Shown here: piece after piece, positions 9,601-17,553 of the stretch
Numbering within the stretch: position 1 is the stretch's first letter
Layout of the letters: each line of letters begins with the position of its first letter
Source: Lachnospiraceae bacterium
GTDB taxonomy: Bacteria > Bacillota > Clostridia > Lachnospirales > Lachnospiraceae
Assembly (NCBI GenBank): GCA_029067205.1
Contig: JAIEEY010000379.1
Location: forward strand, 1 to 34,058
DNA length: 34,058 nucleotides
Direction: 5' to 3'
Program-made: the position numbers and the translations under genes
Notes under the pieces: generated by a model
The model's database searches: none
What the model saw: only the letters and a program-made list of their open reading frames with translations
What the model was told of the DNA's origin: nothing

Positions 9601-10851
9601 GAGGAAGCAGTCAGACAGGATGACAAATACTATCATGCAGAATTGTATCGACGTGCCAGAATAAGGACACTTAAAAACCGGCGGGAGGAGATACAGACCT
9701 GTCCCGCAGAGGCATATGAAGCGCTGATGCTTTCCAGGATGGAGTCAAGTGCACCGGCTGATGAATGTCTGCGGAATCTCTTAAAACGATATGCGGGGAC
9801 TACACTGCCCGTCTCATATTGGGAAGGGATCCTGCTTCCGCGGTGGGTGAACAATTATCGCGGAGAAAAGCTGGATGCGTATCTTGCCGAGGGCGAATTG
9901 TTCTGGCATATGGAGGGCAAAGGAGGAGTGCGCTTTGACTTTCAGGAAGAGATTGACTGGGATGCGGAGCCAATCGAAAGTCCTTTGACCGAAAAAGAAC
10001 AGTTGTTATATTATACCTTGCAAAGACGCGGAGCCAGCTTTATGCAGTCCCTGAATGGTGTGCTCGGCAGTGAGTCTCCTTATGATACGCTCATGTCGCT
10101 GCTGGAAAAGGGGCTGGTGTATGCGGACAGCTTTGTTCCAGTCCGGCAGTGGATTGATCTGGAAAAGGCCAGAAAAACGACAACAAAGCAGCTTGTCGGT
10201 ATCCGGGTGAAGGCTTTGCGAGCAGGAAGATGGGACGTGGTGAGACCATTAAAAGAACAACTGGGTGAACAAGATCTGACAGCAGATTTGGAAAAGTGTT
10301 TTGATCGTTGTCTGATTCTATGCAGGGAGACTGCGTCGTCGTGTGGGATTTCCTGGCAGGATGCGTTATCAATCCTGCGGATATGGGAATACACAGGGCA
10401 GGCGCGGCGTGGGTATTTTGTGGAAGGGCTGTCCGGGGCACAGTTTATCCGTGGAAAAGATTATGAATCCATTGTGCGGATGCTTTGCAGCGGACAGCAG
10501 CAGTCAAAGAAAAAAATAGTGTGGCTCAATGCGGCAGATCCTGCACAGTGCTGGGGAAAGATTCTGCCGCATAAGGAGGGACGAAATTTTGTGAATGTCC
10601 CAGGTACTGCAGTAGCCTGTTATGGCGGAATACCAGTGGCGGTCATGGAGCGGCAAGGAAATACCCTGCGCGTGTTTGAGGAGGAGCAGCTGGATGAATG
10701 TCTTGAAATGTTTGCGCAGGAATATAAAAAAGGCAGGATTTTTCCGGGGCTCAAGCGGATCGTAGTCAAAAAATATCCCGATTCCGCCAGGGAAGCACTG
10801 ACACGTGCAGGCTTTTTCAGGGAGATGCAGGATTATGTTTTATATCGATGA
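6643..10851 (+). CDS. lhr: Lhr-family superfamily 2 DNA/RNA helicase, long form
   Basis: ATP-dependent 3'-5' helicase of the Lhr (large helicase-related) group, linked to DNA repair and RNA:DNA unwinding. At 1402 residues it is the long bacterial form: a core of two RecA domains, winged helix and beta-barrel (to ~residue 860), then a C-terminal HTH-rich extension. Motifs visible: Q-motif region TPVQKVAWP, Walker A APTGTGKT at 44-51, DELH box at 165-168, GLSAT motif III, SSMELGIDVG motif V and QRLGRAGHNPGR motif VI near 352. The Lhr-type APVEGARLPFWKGE stretch lies beyond. It is the last gene of a three-gene operon, 6 nt after rnhA. An ATG at 6638 is out of frame. No truncation is apparent. 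Long Lhr proteins are described mostly in Actinobacteria and Proteobacteria, so its presence in a Clostridia-type genome is worth noting. Confidence 0.93.
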   Translation: MGNVLELFDEGTQKWFQSALGEPTPVQKVAWPGIAEGKHVLVSAPTGTGKTLSAFLVFLDQMKCQAQEGTLKDELQLIYVSPLKSLAADIRENLRRPLDGIGNGIGAQKELTVGIRTGDTSQRERQQMVKKPPHILIITPESLYLMLTSKMGQNVLATARAVIVDELHALIDTKRGAHLMLSLARLDYLCGQPLQRIGLSATIEPLEGAAKYLAPEEVMIAAPPMMKKIRLDVLGPYADSVRGRRKDPVWEELGALVFQYCQGSRSVIAFVEGRRYAEKLAYYVNALGGESFARVHHGSLSKEQRMETEEALRDGKLRLLCATSSMELGIDVGEIDQVLQVGCPRTVSGTMQRLGRAGHNPGRTSVMYFFPRTAAECVSCGMTAQLAREGGVEQINPPSECLDVLAQHLVSMAAFRSYSLDEVMEILPRAWNFRSITKEDVKSVLGMLAGDYEHQRDIPVRPRILYDRIHERVEGDGYSRMLAVSAGGTIPDKGLYGVRTEDGVKLGEVDEEFVYESQRGDRFILGAFAWKITNISRDTVTVVQAPVEGARLPFWKGEIKGRDKRTGEAFGRMFRAFQQAYEEGKLPETLKSLGLDETAVSLASGYLERQMKTAGGLPDDRTILVEHFRDSSGNSQVMFHSLFGKRINAPLSLLAAQAAREQLGIEIGSVDEEDGFLLYSYGNETLPKGILQGIQPDTCVRKLEIMLPATPIFNMAFRYNSGRALMMGVQKNSRQPLWRQRLKSAQLLEQVVREKEHPLIRETRRECMQELWDAEGVKELLCDIRAGVVEVREIYTELPSPMSLPLQWAQEAAVMYDYAPTPRGIHTAVEDELKESLKLQEKLLQPGSRELLQVQEDILIREKLPKDERQLHALLMTEGDLAAGELDIPVEWLESLAQSGRVLYLEQGLWIAAEEADQYVMALGEAESQLQNLVGSVDGQLCSEEQLHIVRRMLRYRGAADAYQTAQRYGWPLLLAENILEELCQREEAVRQDDKYYHAELYRRARIRTLKNRREEIQTCPAEAYEALMLSRMESSAPADECLRNLLKRYAGTTLPVSYWEGILLPRWVNNYRGEKLDAYLAEGELFWHMEGKGGVRFDFQEEIDWDAEPIESPLTEKEQLLYYTLQRRGASFMQSLNGVLGSESPYDTLMSLLEKGLVYADSFVPVRQWIDLEKARKTTTKQLVGIRVKALRAGRWDVVRPLKEQLGEQDLTADLEKCFDRCLILCRETASSCGISWQDALSILRIWEYTGQARRGYFVEGLSGAQFIRGKDYESIVRMLCSGQQQSKKKIVWLNAADPAQCWGKILPHKEGRNFVNVPGTAVACYGGIPVAVMERQGNTLRVFEEEQLDECLEMFAQEYKKGRIFPGLKRIVVKKYPDSAREALTRAGFFREMQDYVLYR

Positions 10852-10872
10852 TAAGGAACTGGCAGTTCCTTA
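10852..10872 (+). terminator. Short hairpin just after lhr, possible weak terminator
   Basis: A perfect 9-bp stem (TAAGGAACT / AGTTCCTTA) with a 3-nt loop begins one base after the lhr stop codon. No T-run follows, so termination is uncertain. Its right arm touches the MITE-like element starting at 10871. Confidence 0.4.
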
Positions 10873-11044
10873 GGAGCTGTCATGAAATAATTTTCAATTT
10901 TGACGCAGAATAAATTCACACAGGCTAGGCGGAGGAGTGAGGCGTACTGGACGTACGCCGATTGACGACAACGACGCATGTGTGGATTTAGACATGTCAA
11001 ATTTAGACAAGTCAAAATGAAAGGTTATTTCGTGACAGATCCTT
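10871..11044. repeat. MITE-like palindromic element, 174 nt
   Basis: The ends are inverted repeats of 34 nt (10871-10904 and 11011-11044), of which 27 positions match. Nested inside is a second inverted pair, AAATTCACACA (10912-10922) with TGTGTGGATTT (10979-10989). At the centre is a perfect hairpin, GGCGTAC/GTACGCC with a 5-nt loop (10941-10959). No open frame is present. This architecture fits a miniature inverted-repeat transposable element or a dispersed palindromic repeat, and it could fold as one long stem in RNA. The element is absent elsewhere in this window, so a multi-copy nature is inferred. Confidence 0.6.
10987..11016. repeat. Tandem 15-nt direct repeat (two units)
   Basis: TTTAGACATGTCAAA is followed directly by TTTAGACAAGTCAAA, identical except for one base, inside the right half of the MITE-like element. 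The left half has no counterpart, which makes the element asymmetric. Confidence 0.7.
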
Positions 11045-11077
11045 AGTACCATAGTACTATTGAGGATACAGGCGTCA

Positions 11078-11133
11078 TCATATATGCTTATTGGGTGCTA
11101 TTGAGAGGAAATAGTACAAATAAGCATATATGA
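11078..11133 (+). promoter_or_regulatory. Long hairpin in the 5' leader of the surface-protein gene
   Basis: A perfect 15-bp inverted repeat (TCATATATGCTTATT at 11078-11092, its complement at 11119-11133) encloses a second 8-bp stem with one G-U pair (11095-11102 with 11110-11117) and a 7-nt loop. The lower end of the stem shares two bases with the GAGG ribosome binding site at 11132-11135. The start codon is at 11143. The position suggests control of translation or of mRNA stability. It may also be another small palindromic insertion. Confidence 0.55.
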
Positions 11134-11142
11134 GGTAATATT

Positions 11143-14100
11143 ATGAAAAAAAGAACAAAAGAGATTTTGGCGGGCGTGCTTACGGTGAGTATCCTGCTGA
11201 GTACACCGACAGGCATGGATGCCACAGAGGCGGCAGGGCAGAAACGGGCAGAAAAAGGACGACTGGCAGCAGTACAAGTGGATCAGCATCCAGAGAAACC
11301 CAGCAGGGAAGCCGAGACAGAAAGCATTTCAGAAAGCCCGTCAGAGACCATATCAGAAGACACATCTGAGAAAGCATCAGAAACCAAATCAGAAAATTTT
11401 TCAGAAGTTATATCAGAGGACATACCAGAGGACACGTCAGAAAACTTGTCAGAGATCGAATCAGAAATTGAGTCAGGAACTGAGATAGGACAAATATCCG
11501 ATTGGCTATCAGAATCAAAGTCAGAATTTATTCCAGAGGAAGCCACAGAGATCGAAAGCGATATGGAAGAGGAATGGGTAGAGATACCAGCGATTCGTTT
11601 TTCGCCTGAAATATCAGATGATTGTGAGCTGGATTACAGAACATATGTTGACTCCGCCGCTGATATCATGATCAAAGTCAGGAAAAAAGAGGCAGAACAG
11701 GGCATATTCAGGAGTATTAAGGTGAAGAACTGCTCTTTGCATGATAGTGATTTTTATATTGAGCTGTCAAAGGAGGGGCAGGTGCAGAAGTATGGGTACA
11801 CAGAATGGATAAAGTATCTGGAAAGCTGTAAGGAATGGGTAAATGATAAAGTAGAGGTAAAATTGAGCGACACAGGAAAGAAATATTTTGATTCCATTCA
11901 GATGAAGGCACAGGAAGACGAAGCGGGCAAGGGGAAGAAAAAGTATACATTCTGGGCAGAAAATTCTGGCATAAGCGCGAGCACGAGAAATGTAGAGGAC
12001 GGTACGCGGTCTTATACAGCTGGAAGGGATACAGAGAAGCCGATATTAAAGGCGCTCTCTACAGACAGCGAATGCTATGAGCCGACAAAGACCGATACAG
12101 AACAGTATTTTGCGGAGAATTTTATATTAAATGGGACTTTTTGCGATGATGGCAGTGGTGTGAGCAGGATTGAATATACTACGGATATACGATCAAAAGA
12201 AAAATCTGTGTGGATAGAAGTGGAAAATGCACAGGAATCGGCAGATTCTATGATTGATTTTCAGATAGTGCTCTCGGACGGATGCTATCCTGCCATTGCG
12301 GTAAGGGCAGTTGATGAGGCTGGAAATGTCAGCGAGGTGCGTTCGTTTGCCAATGATGCAGGCGAATGTATCAAGGTTGTGGTGGATGGCACCGCGCCTG
12401 TGTTAGCGTTTGATGTGTCCGCCAAGGGACAACCCTACAACGGCGAGAACGACAACTGGACGAACAAGGATGTGCGGATTGCGGTCACACCTGACAAAAA
12501 CAGCTGCACTTATGCGGGTATTGAACAGTATGAATATGCTTATGTAAAAATCGGAGAAAATATGGCAGATGTGTCAGAAAAGTGGACAGAGCTTTCTGTG
12601 CAGGACAGATCTTTGGCAGAACTTGTGATCACAGAGGACAAAAACGGTTATTATCTTTTCCGGGCAGTTTCAAAGTCAGGTATCGAGACAACAGACGATG
12701 CAAAACTAAGAATTCTCATACAGCATCAGGCGGCTGAGATCAAACCAATTCTTGTGAGTGGAGCAGATGAGACAAAATGCAAGAACGGATGGTACAACAA
12801 GCAGTCCGGAACGCCAGAGATTCGTTTCGAGTATCCTGATTATGACACAGGTGTCATATCCAGGGAATATGATGCACCGATCACCATACATTATCAATTG
12901 TCAAAAGGGGATTCCGTACCAGACACGCTGGAGTCAAAAACATCAGAGGAAACAGCCGGTATGGAAAAGAATGCAGTGATCGGTGTCATGAACTGTAAGG
13001 ACGTGACAGCCAATGCTGACGGCAGGAAAGAATTTGTGCTGACCAAAGATGACCTGAATCAGCATATTGTTGATTTCGGAAGTAATGACGGATTTTATAC
13101 CCTGAAGTACTGGACGACGGACGCGGCTGGAAATGAATCAGAAAAGCAAATATCTCATTATAAGATTGACTGCCACGATCCGACAGACCTGACAATGGAA
13201 TTAGCCGGAAGCGAATTTGAGGTAGGTAAGGAAGCTGCGATAACGTACCAGAGATTTTACAGTGACACAATATCAGGCAGCGCAGAGGCACAGTATGGTA
13301 TCAGCGGAAAAGGTTCACTGGTGATTGAGCAGGTAAAGAAGATCGGTGAGTGGAAGGACATGGACGGCGGCCAGATTGGGAATCGGGACAATATCAGTAT
13401 TTCTCCAAATACAAGGTGTTTTCTGTATATCAGGGCGCAGGACGCGGCTGGAAATACTGCAGAGGGCTGGACGAATGGCATTGTGGTGGACAATATGGCT
13501 CCCAATGAATCAGCATACAGAAATAATAAAGAATTAATGATCGAGCCTAAGGGGGTGAATGAGCATGGTTTTTTCAATGATGACATTACAATTGATATCC
13601 GTATCAAAGATGCGCCGGAGGACGATAACTGTGCTGCACTGAAACTGGTGACAAGTTCGATTGGAAGAGATGGGACAGACACCATCGCGGGACAGGAGCT
13701 TTTCTCTTTTACAAAGGAAGCGCCGACAGAGGCTGAAATCATTGCAGCATCTGATTTTCAGGGCACACAGCTGATTGATGCAAAGGCAAACGAAAGTAAT
13801 GAAGCCTATATTGAAGTCGCCGCGGTTGACAGGTCAGGCAATACAAAGACATCGACACAGCTGTTAAAAATCGATGTCACAAAACCAATGATCGATATCA
13901 GTTTTGACAATAATGATGTGGTGAATGAAAATTATTATCATCAGGGAAGAACGGCAATAGTTCATGTACAGGAATTGAATTTTAATCCCGATGCAGTCAG
14001 TGTTCTGGTAACAAAAGATGATCAGACATCAGAGGCAGTGCTGTCTAACTGGACAAGTGATGAGAGTGAGCACTATGCCACATTCGCATTAATGGAGGAT

Positions 14101-15597
14101 GGTGAATACAGTATCACGGCAAACTGTGTCGATCTGGCGGATAATGCATCAGACGAAATACAGTCAGGAACATTTATCATTGACCGTACTGCGCCAGAGA
14201 TGACAATTGAGCTGACCGATGGACGGGAGGTACAGACAGCAGGGAAAGAGTATTTCAATACAGGCGTGACAGCAGTGATCACCGTGACAGAACATAATTT
14301 CCGTGCAGAAGATTTTATGATAAATATGACACCAGTGTCAGAAAAGGGCACATGGAGTCACGAGGGAGACATTCATACACTGCGGATTCCTTTTGTGGGT
14401 GACGATGTGTATCATATAGATGGTGCTTATACAGATATGGCTGGTAATTCTGCAAATACAATAGAAAGAGATTTTACCATAGATACAACTGAACCTGTGA
14501 TTATCATTGATGGTGTTGACGATGGCTCTGCAAACAGCGGTGCGATTCTTCCTGTGATATCAGTGCTTGATCCAAATATTGAAGCATCTGATATATCGGT
14601 ATCAGTGATGACAGGAGCCGGTGATGTGATAGAAAATTCAATTGAGACAGCATTTATCAATGGCGATACAAGTACAGGATACCGTCTAATAATGAATGAC
14701 ATGACAGAGAAACCAGATAATATCTATTATCTTAGCGTGTCGGTCTGTGATCAGGCGGGAAATGATGCAGAGCTCACTTATCGGTTTTCATTAAACAGAA
14801 CTGGTTCTGTGTATGATCTGACCCCGCTTGTACATTTGATGGAAAGACAATATAACACATATGATGCTCTGGACGATATCCAGATCGTCGAGATGAATAT
14901 TGATACAGTTGAGGAATTTGGGCTCTATGTGTCGCGAAATGGTGCGCTCGGATATGAGGCGGAATACACAAGGGAAATGAGTGGATCATCAGATATTGGG
15001 TATACATATGTGTATAAAATAGATAAGGAGAATTTTGCAAATGAGGGAGTATACAGATTGACGCTGTACTCCAAGGATCGGGCAGGAAACGAGGTCAATA
15101 ATGCAGCGGATATTCATGGAAGTGAGATTACATTTATTATAGACAATACGGCGCCCAAAGTGATAATCGACGGTGTCGAGTCAGGAATGGTGTACGATGC
15201 CGAGGGCAAAGAGGTTCATGTTGTTGTGACGGACAATTTTAAGCTGGCTGAGGCGGAGCTTACATTGGTAAATAAGGCAAATGAGGTGCTTCAAAGCTGG
15301 GATTACATAGAGCTTGTGGGAGAAAATGAGTCGCTGGACATCACGATTCCACAGCACAGTGAGATGGTGTCTCTCCTGTATCGGGTGAAGGACGCTGCAG
15401 GAAATGAGATGCAGACTTTTCAGGGAGAGCAGACAGCACTCGTCGACTTCCTTGTCACAACAGATAAATATGTGCAGTTTATCAACAAGCCGTCACAAAC
15501 CTCCGCAGGGCGCTTTATGCTCCTTATGACAGGAGTGTCAGCTGCGATTGTGCTGGCAGCGGCACTGCTTAAGAAGAAGCGCAGAAACAAGGGATAA
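11143..15597 (+). CDS. Large cell-surface protein with repeated Ig-like domains, membrane-anchored
   Basis: A 1484-residue exported protein. The N-terminus is a signal peptide (MKKRTKEILAGVLTVSILLSTPTG, cleavage probably near residue 25-31). Residues ~55-140 are a low-complexity Ser/Glu region built from SE-containing tripeptide to pentapeptide units, likely an extended wall-spanning stalk. From ~290 onward comes a series of Ig-like units of about 90-120 residues. They are marked by a D-x-A-G-N or D-x-S-G-N turn followed by an (I/V)D-x-T-x-P start of the next unit; I count about eight. The C-terminus (~1455-1477) is one membrane helix followed by KKKRRNK. There is no LPxTG, so it is anchored by the helix rather than by sortase. 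Adhesion or matrix binding is the usual role of this type, but the ligand is unknown. GAGG 7 nt before ATG marks the start, next to the 11078-11133 hairpin. Confidence 0.85.
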   Translation: MKKRTKEILAGVLTVSILLSTPTGMDATEAAGQKRAEKGRLAAVQVDQHPEKPSREAETESISESPSETISEDTSEKASETKSENFSEVISEDIPEDTSENLSEIESEIESGTEIGQISDWLSESKSEFIPEEATEIESDMEEEWVEIPAIRFSPEISDDCELDYRTYVDSAADIMIKVRKKEAEQGIFRSIKVKNCSLHDSDFYIELSKEGQVQKYGYTEWIKYLESCKEWVNDKVEVKLSDTGKKYFDSIQMKAQEDEAGKGKKKYTFWAENSGISASTRNVEDGTRSYTAGRDTEKPILKALSTDSECYEPTKTDTEQYFAENFILNGTFCDDGSGVSRIEYTTDIRSKEKSVWIEVENAQESADSMIDFQIVLSDGCYPAIAVRAVDEAGNVSEVRSFANDAGECIKVVVDGTAPVLAFDVSAKGQPYNGENDNWTNKDVRIAVTPDKNSCTYAGIEQYEYAYVKIGENMADVSEKWTELSVQDRSLAELVITEDKNGYYLFRAVSKSGIETTDDAKLRILIQHQAAEIKPILVSGADETKCKNGWYNKQSGTPEIRFEYPDYDTGVISREYDAPITIHYQLSKGDSVPDTLESKTSEETAGMEKNAVIGVMNCKDVTANADGRKEFVLTKDDLNQHIVDFGSNDGFYTLKYWTTDAAGNESEKQISHYKIDCHDPTDLTMELAGSEFEVGKEAAITYQRFYSDTISGSAEAQYGISGKGSLVIEQVKKIGEWKDMDGGQIGNRDNISISPNTRCFLYIRAQDAAGNTAEGWTNGIVVDNMAPNESAYRNNKELMIEPKGVNEHGFFNDDITIDIRIKDAPEDDNCAALKLVTSSIGRDGTDTIAGQELFSFTKEAPTEAEIIAASDFQGTQLIDAKANESNEAYIEVAAVDRSGNTKTSTQLLKIDVTKPMIDISFDNNDVVNENYYHQGRTAIVHVQELNFNPDAVSVLVTKDDQTSEAVLSNWTSDESEHYATFALMEDGEYSITANCVDLADNASDEIQSGTFIIDRTAPEMTIELTDGREVQTAGKEYFNTGVTAVITVTEHNFRAEDFMINMTPVSEKGTWSHEGDIHTLRIPFVGDDVYHIDGAYTDMAGNSANTIERDFTIDTTEPVIIIDGVDDGSANSGAILPVISVLDPNIEASDISVSVMTGAGDVIENSIETAFINGDTSTGYRLIMNDMTEKPDNIYYLSVSVCDQAGNDAELTYRFSLNRTGSVYDLTPLVHLMERQYNTYDALDDIQIVEMNIDTVEEFGLYVSRNGALGYEAEYTREMSGSSDIGYTYVYKIDKENFANEGVYRLTLYSKDRAGNEVNNAADIHGSEITFIIDNTAPKVIIDGVESGMVYDAEGKEVHVVVTDNFKLAEAELTLVNKANEVLQSWDYIELVGENESLDITIPQHSEMVSLLYRVKDAAGNEMQTFQGEQTALVDFLVTTDKYVQFINKPSQTSAGRFMLLMTGVSAAIVLAAALLKKKRRNKG

Positions 15598-15626
15598 GAA
15601 GAACAAATACATATCAATACTTATAA

Positions 15627-15655
15627 TTGAAGTAAATGGTATTTCGTGCTATACT
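15627..15655 (+). promoter_or_regulatory. Promoter of the five-gene SGNH-to-LRR operon
   Basis: TTGAAG (15627-15632) and TATACT (15650-15655) are separated by exactly 17 nt, in the 167-nt gap before the hydrolase gene. Transcription would start near 15662, leaving a leader of about 100 nt. Confidence 0.65.
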
Positions 15656-15764
15656 ATATTAGGCAGCCGGATATGTATGGCTGTCATAGATACAAAAATA
15701 AGGAACTGTGCAGAGACAGTGAATGAATCTGACCAGTTTTTAAGAAAAGAGCATGGAATAAGCT

Positions 15765-16928
15765 ATGAAAAGATATGTGACAACATGGGGAAATGCGATA
15801 TCGATCGCAGACAGGCGGCCGGAGAACTATGCAAGGAACCTGACTCTGCGCTACCCCATCCGTCCAATGTTTGACGGGGAACAATTAAAGATAACATTTG
15901 ACAATTTCTGCGGGACTGAGCCTGTGATGATCAGTTATGTCTATGTGGCGGAGAGTGCGGACTCTGGACGTGAGATTGTCGAGGAAAGCAACACACCAGT
16001 TACGTTTGACAATGGCAGCAGGAGTGTCACCATACCAGCGGGAGAAGCTGTGGTCAGCGATGCAGTCCATTTTTCTGTCAGGCGCGGAAAGGACATCAGT
16101 GTCAGTTTGTATCTCGGGGAATTTACACAGATGCGTTCTGCAGTGCTGATCACAGGACCGTTGTCAAAAGGATATTATACAGTGGGCGATTATGCGCAGA
16201 GCAGCAGACTGCCGCTCGAGCTTACAAGAAATACGAACTGGTTTTATTTTTTAAGTAATGTGGAGATAGAGACGGAGAGCACAAACAGGGCAGTGATCTG
16301 CTATGGCGACAGCATTACCTCACAGGCGTGGCCTGACTATCTGACGCTGCGTTTATTTCAGGAACAGATTGAGCATACTGCTATTGTAAGACGGGCGGCG
16401 AGCGGCACGAGGATACTGCGGCAGTATGACAATATCACCTATGACTCCTATGGGCTGAAAGGCGCTACCCGCTTTCCCAGAGAGACGAAAGTCAGCGGTG
16501 CTGACACGGTTATTATCCAACATGGCATCAATGATATCATTCATCCGGTGGGCGTGGAGGTGAACCCGTTCCGTCCATGGAGTGACCTGCCGACAGCAGA
16601 CGATCTGATACATGGGCTGCAGCAATATGTTTATCAGGCGAAAGAGTACGGACTTGATGTGTATATAGGGACACTGCTTCCAATCTATGGATGGCGCACC
16701 TACGAGCCGTTCCGGGATGAGCTTCGCTGCGCAGTCAATGAGTGGATCCGCCATACAGCCGGGATTGAGGGCTGTATCGACTTTGACAAGGCGCTGTGTG
16801 ACAGTGTGAATCCAGCGGCTTTTGCGCAGGGATATGACAGCGGCGACCATCTGCACCCGTCGGAGAAAGCGTATGAGCGGATGGCTGTGGAAGTACCTGA
16901 AATTTTGTTGAGACACAAGGAGAAATAA
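15765..16928 (+). CDS. SGNH/GDSL-family hydrolase
   Basis: Serine esterase-type hydrolase of the SGNH superfamily, 387 residues, without a signal peptide. Residues 1 to ~165 form a beta-rich accessory domain. The hydrolase domain follows: block I GDSIT with nucleophile S183, block III HGIND with N256, and block V DxLH with D361 and H364 (GDHLHPS). All catalytic positions are present. Members remove acetyl or acyl groups from sugars or lipids; this two-domain layout resembles carbohydrate-esterase-like proteins, but the substrate is not visible. The ribosome site is weak (GGAATA, about 8 nt before ATG). It is the first gene after the promoter at 15627-15655, and its stop is 1 nt before the next start, so it is co-transcribed with the oxidoreductase. 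Confidence 0.88.
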   Translation: MKRYVTTWGNAISIADRRPENYARNLTLRYPIRPMFDGEQLKITFDNFCGTEPVMISYVYVAESADSGREIVEESNTPVTFDNGSRSVTIPAGEAVVSDAVHFSVRRGKDISVSLYLGEFTQMRSAVLITGPLSKGYYTVGDYAQSSRLPLELTRNTNWFYFLSNVEIETESTNRAVICYGDSITSQAWPDYLTLRLFQEQIEHTAIVRRAASGTRILRQYDNITYDSYGLKGATRFPRETKVSGADTVIIQHGINDIIHPVGVEVNPFRPWSDLPTADDLIHGLQQYVYQAKEYGLDVYIGTLLPIYGWRTYEPFRDELRCAVNEWIRHTAGIEGCIDFDKALCDSVNPAAFAQGYDSGDHLHPSEKAYERMAVEVPEILLRHKEK

Positions 16929-16929
16929 A

Positions 16930-17523
16930 ATGCCCACATTACTTTTTATCAATGCGTGTGTGCGCGGCAAGGACTCAAGGACTCTTGCTCTCGCAGAGCA
17001 CCTGCTTGAACGCATTAGGGAGGCAAACAGCACAGATATGGCCTTCCATATAGAAGAGATCCGACTTTCGACGGAAAATCTGCTTCCGCTGAATTACGAG
17101 AGACTGCAAAGGAGAGAGGAGCTGTTGGCAGCAGGTCAGTTTCATGATACGATGTTTGACTATGCCAATGCTGTAGCACAGGCGGATATGCTTGTGATCG
17201 CTGCACCTTACTGGGACATGTCTTTTCCTTCTTCGTTAAAAATCTTTTTTGAGGCGGCGAGCGTGGATGGGATAACGTTTACATATGCCGAGGACGGCAC
17301 GCCGGTGGGGCTTTGTGCCGCGGCGGATATGTACTATGTCACGACGAGCGGCGGCTATATCGGGGACTGCAATTTCGGCTTTGAATATGTCAATGCCTTG
17401 TGCAGGCTCTATGGCGTGCAGAGTACGCACTTTGTCAGCGCGCAGGGACTTGACCTTGATGGAGCCGATGTGCAGGCGATCATGGAAGAGGCCTGCAATG
17501 GGGAGATCTTAAATTTCTCATGA
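16930..17523 (+). CDS. Flavodoxin-fold NAD(P)H-dependent oxidoreductase (AzoR/NQO1-like)
   Basis: A 197-residue cytoplasmic FMN-binding oxidoreductase of the flavodoxin_2 group. The N-terminal strand LLFINACVRGKDSRTLALAE includes the phosphate-binding loop that holds FMN. The middle APYWDMSFPSSLKIFFEA segment is the family's conserved P-x-W-x-x-S-x-P-x-x-L-K motif. TTSGGYIGD forms the second flavin-contact loop. Such enzymes reduce quinones, azo or nitro compounds with two electrons. The physiological substrate is unknown. AAGGAG inside the end of the hydrolase gene provides the start signal. The intergenic distance to the VWA gene is about 30 nt, so it belongs to the same operon. Why a flavin reductase sits with an esterase and a MoxR/VWA pair is not clear. 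Confidence 0.88.
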   Translation: MPTLLFINACVRGKDSRTLALAEHLLERIREANSTDMAFHIEEIRLSTENLLPLNYERLQRREELLAAGQFHDTMFDYANAVAQADMLVIAAPYWDMSFPSSLKIFFEAASVDGITFTYAEDGTPVGLCAAADMYYVTTSGGYIGDCNFGFEYVNALCRLYGVQSTHFVSAQGLDLDGADVQAIMEEACNGEILNFS

Positions 17524-17553
17524 TATATTTCTTGTGAAATAGGAGGGATGTTT

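Noticed and set aside
6643-10851. Many long opposite-strand frames inside the Lhr gene
   Set aside because: They lack ribosome sites and recognisable domains and overlap a complete, motif-rich helicase; they reflect its codon usage.
11143-15597. Sortase-anchored LPxTG protein
   Set aside because: The region before the C-terminal helix has no LPxTG or close variant.
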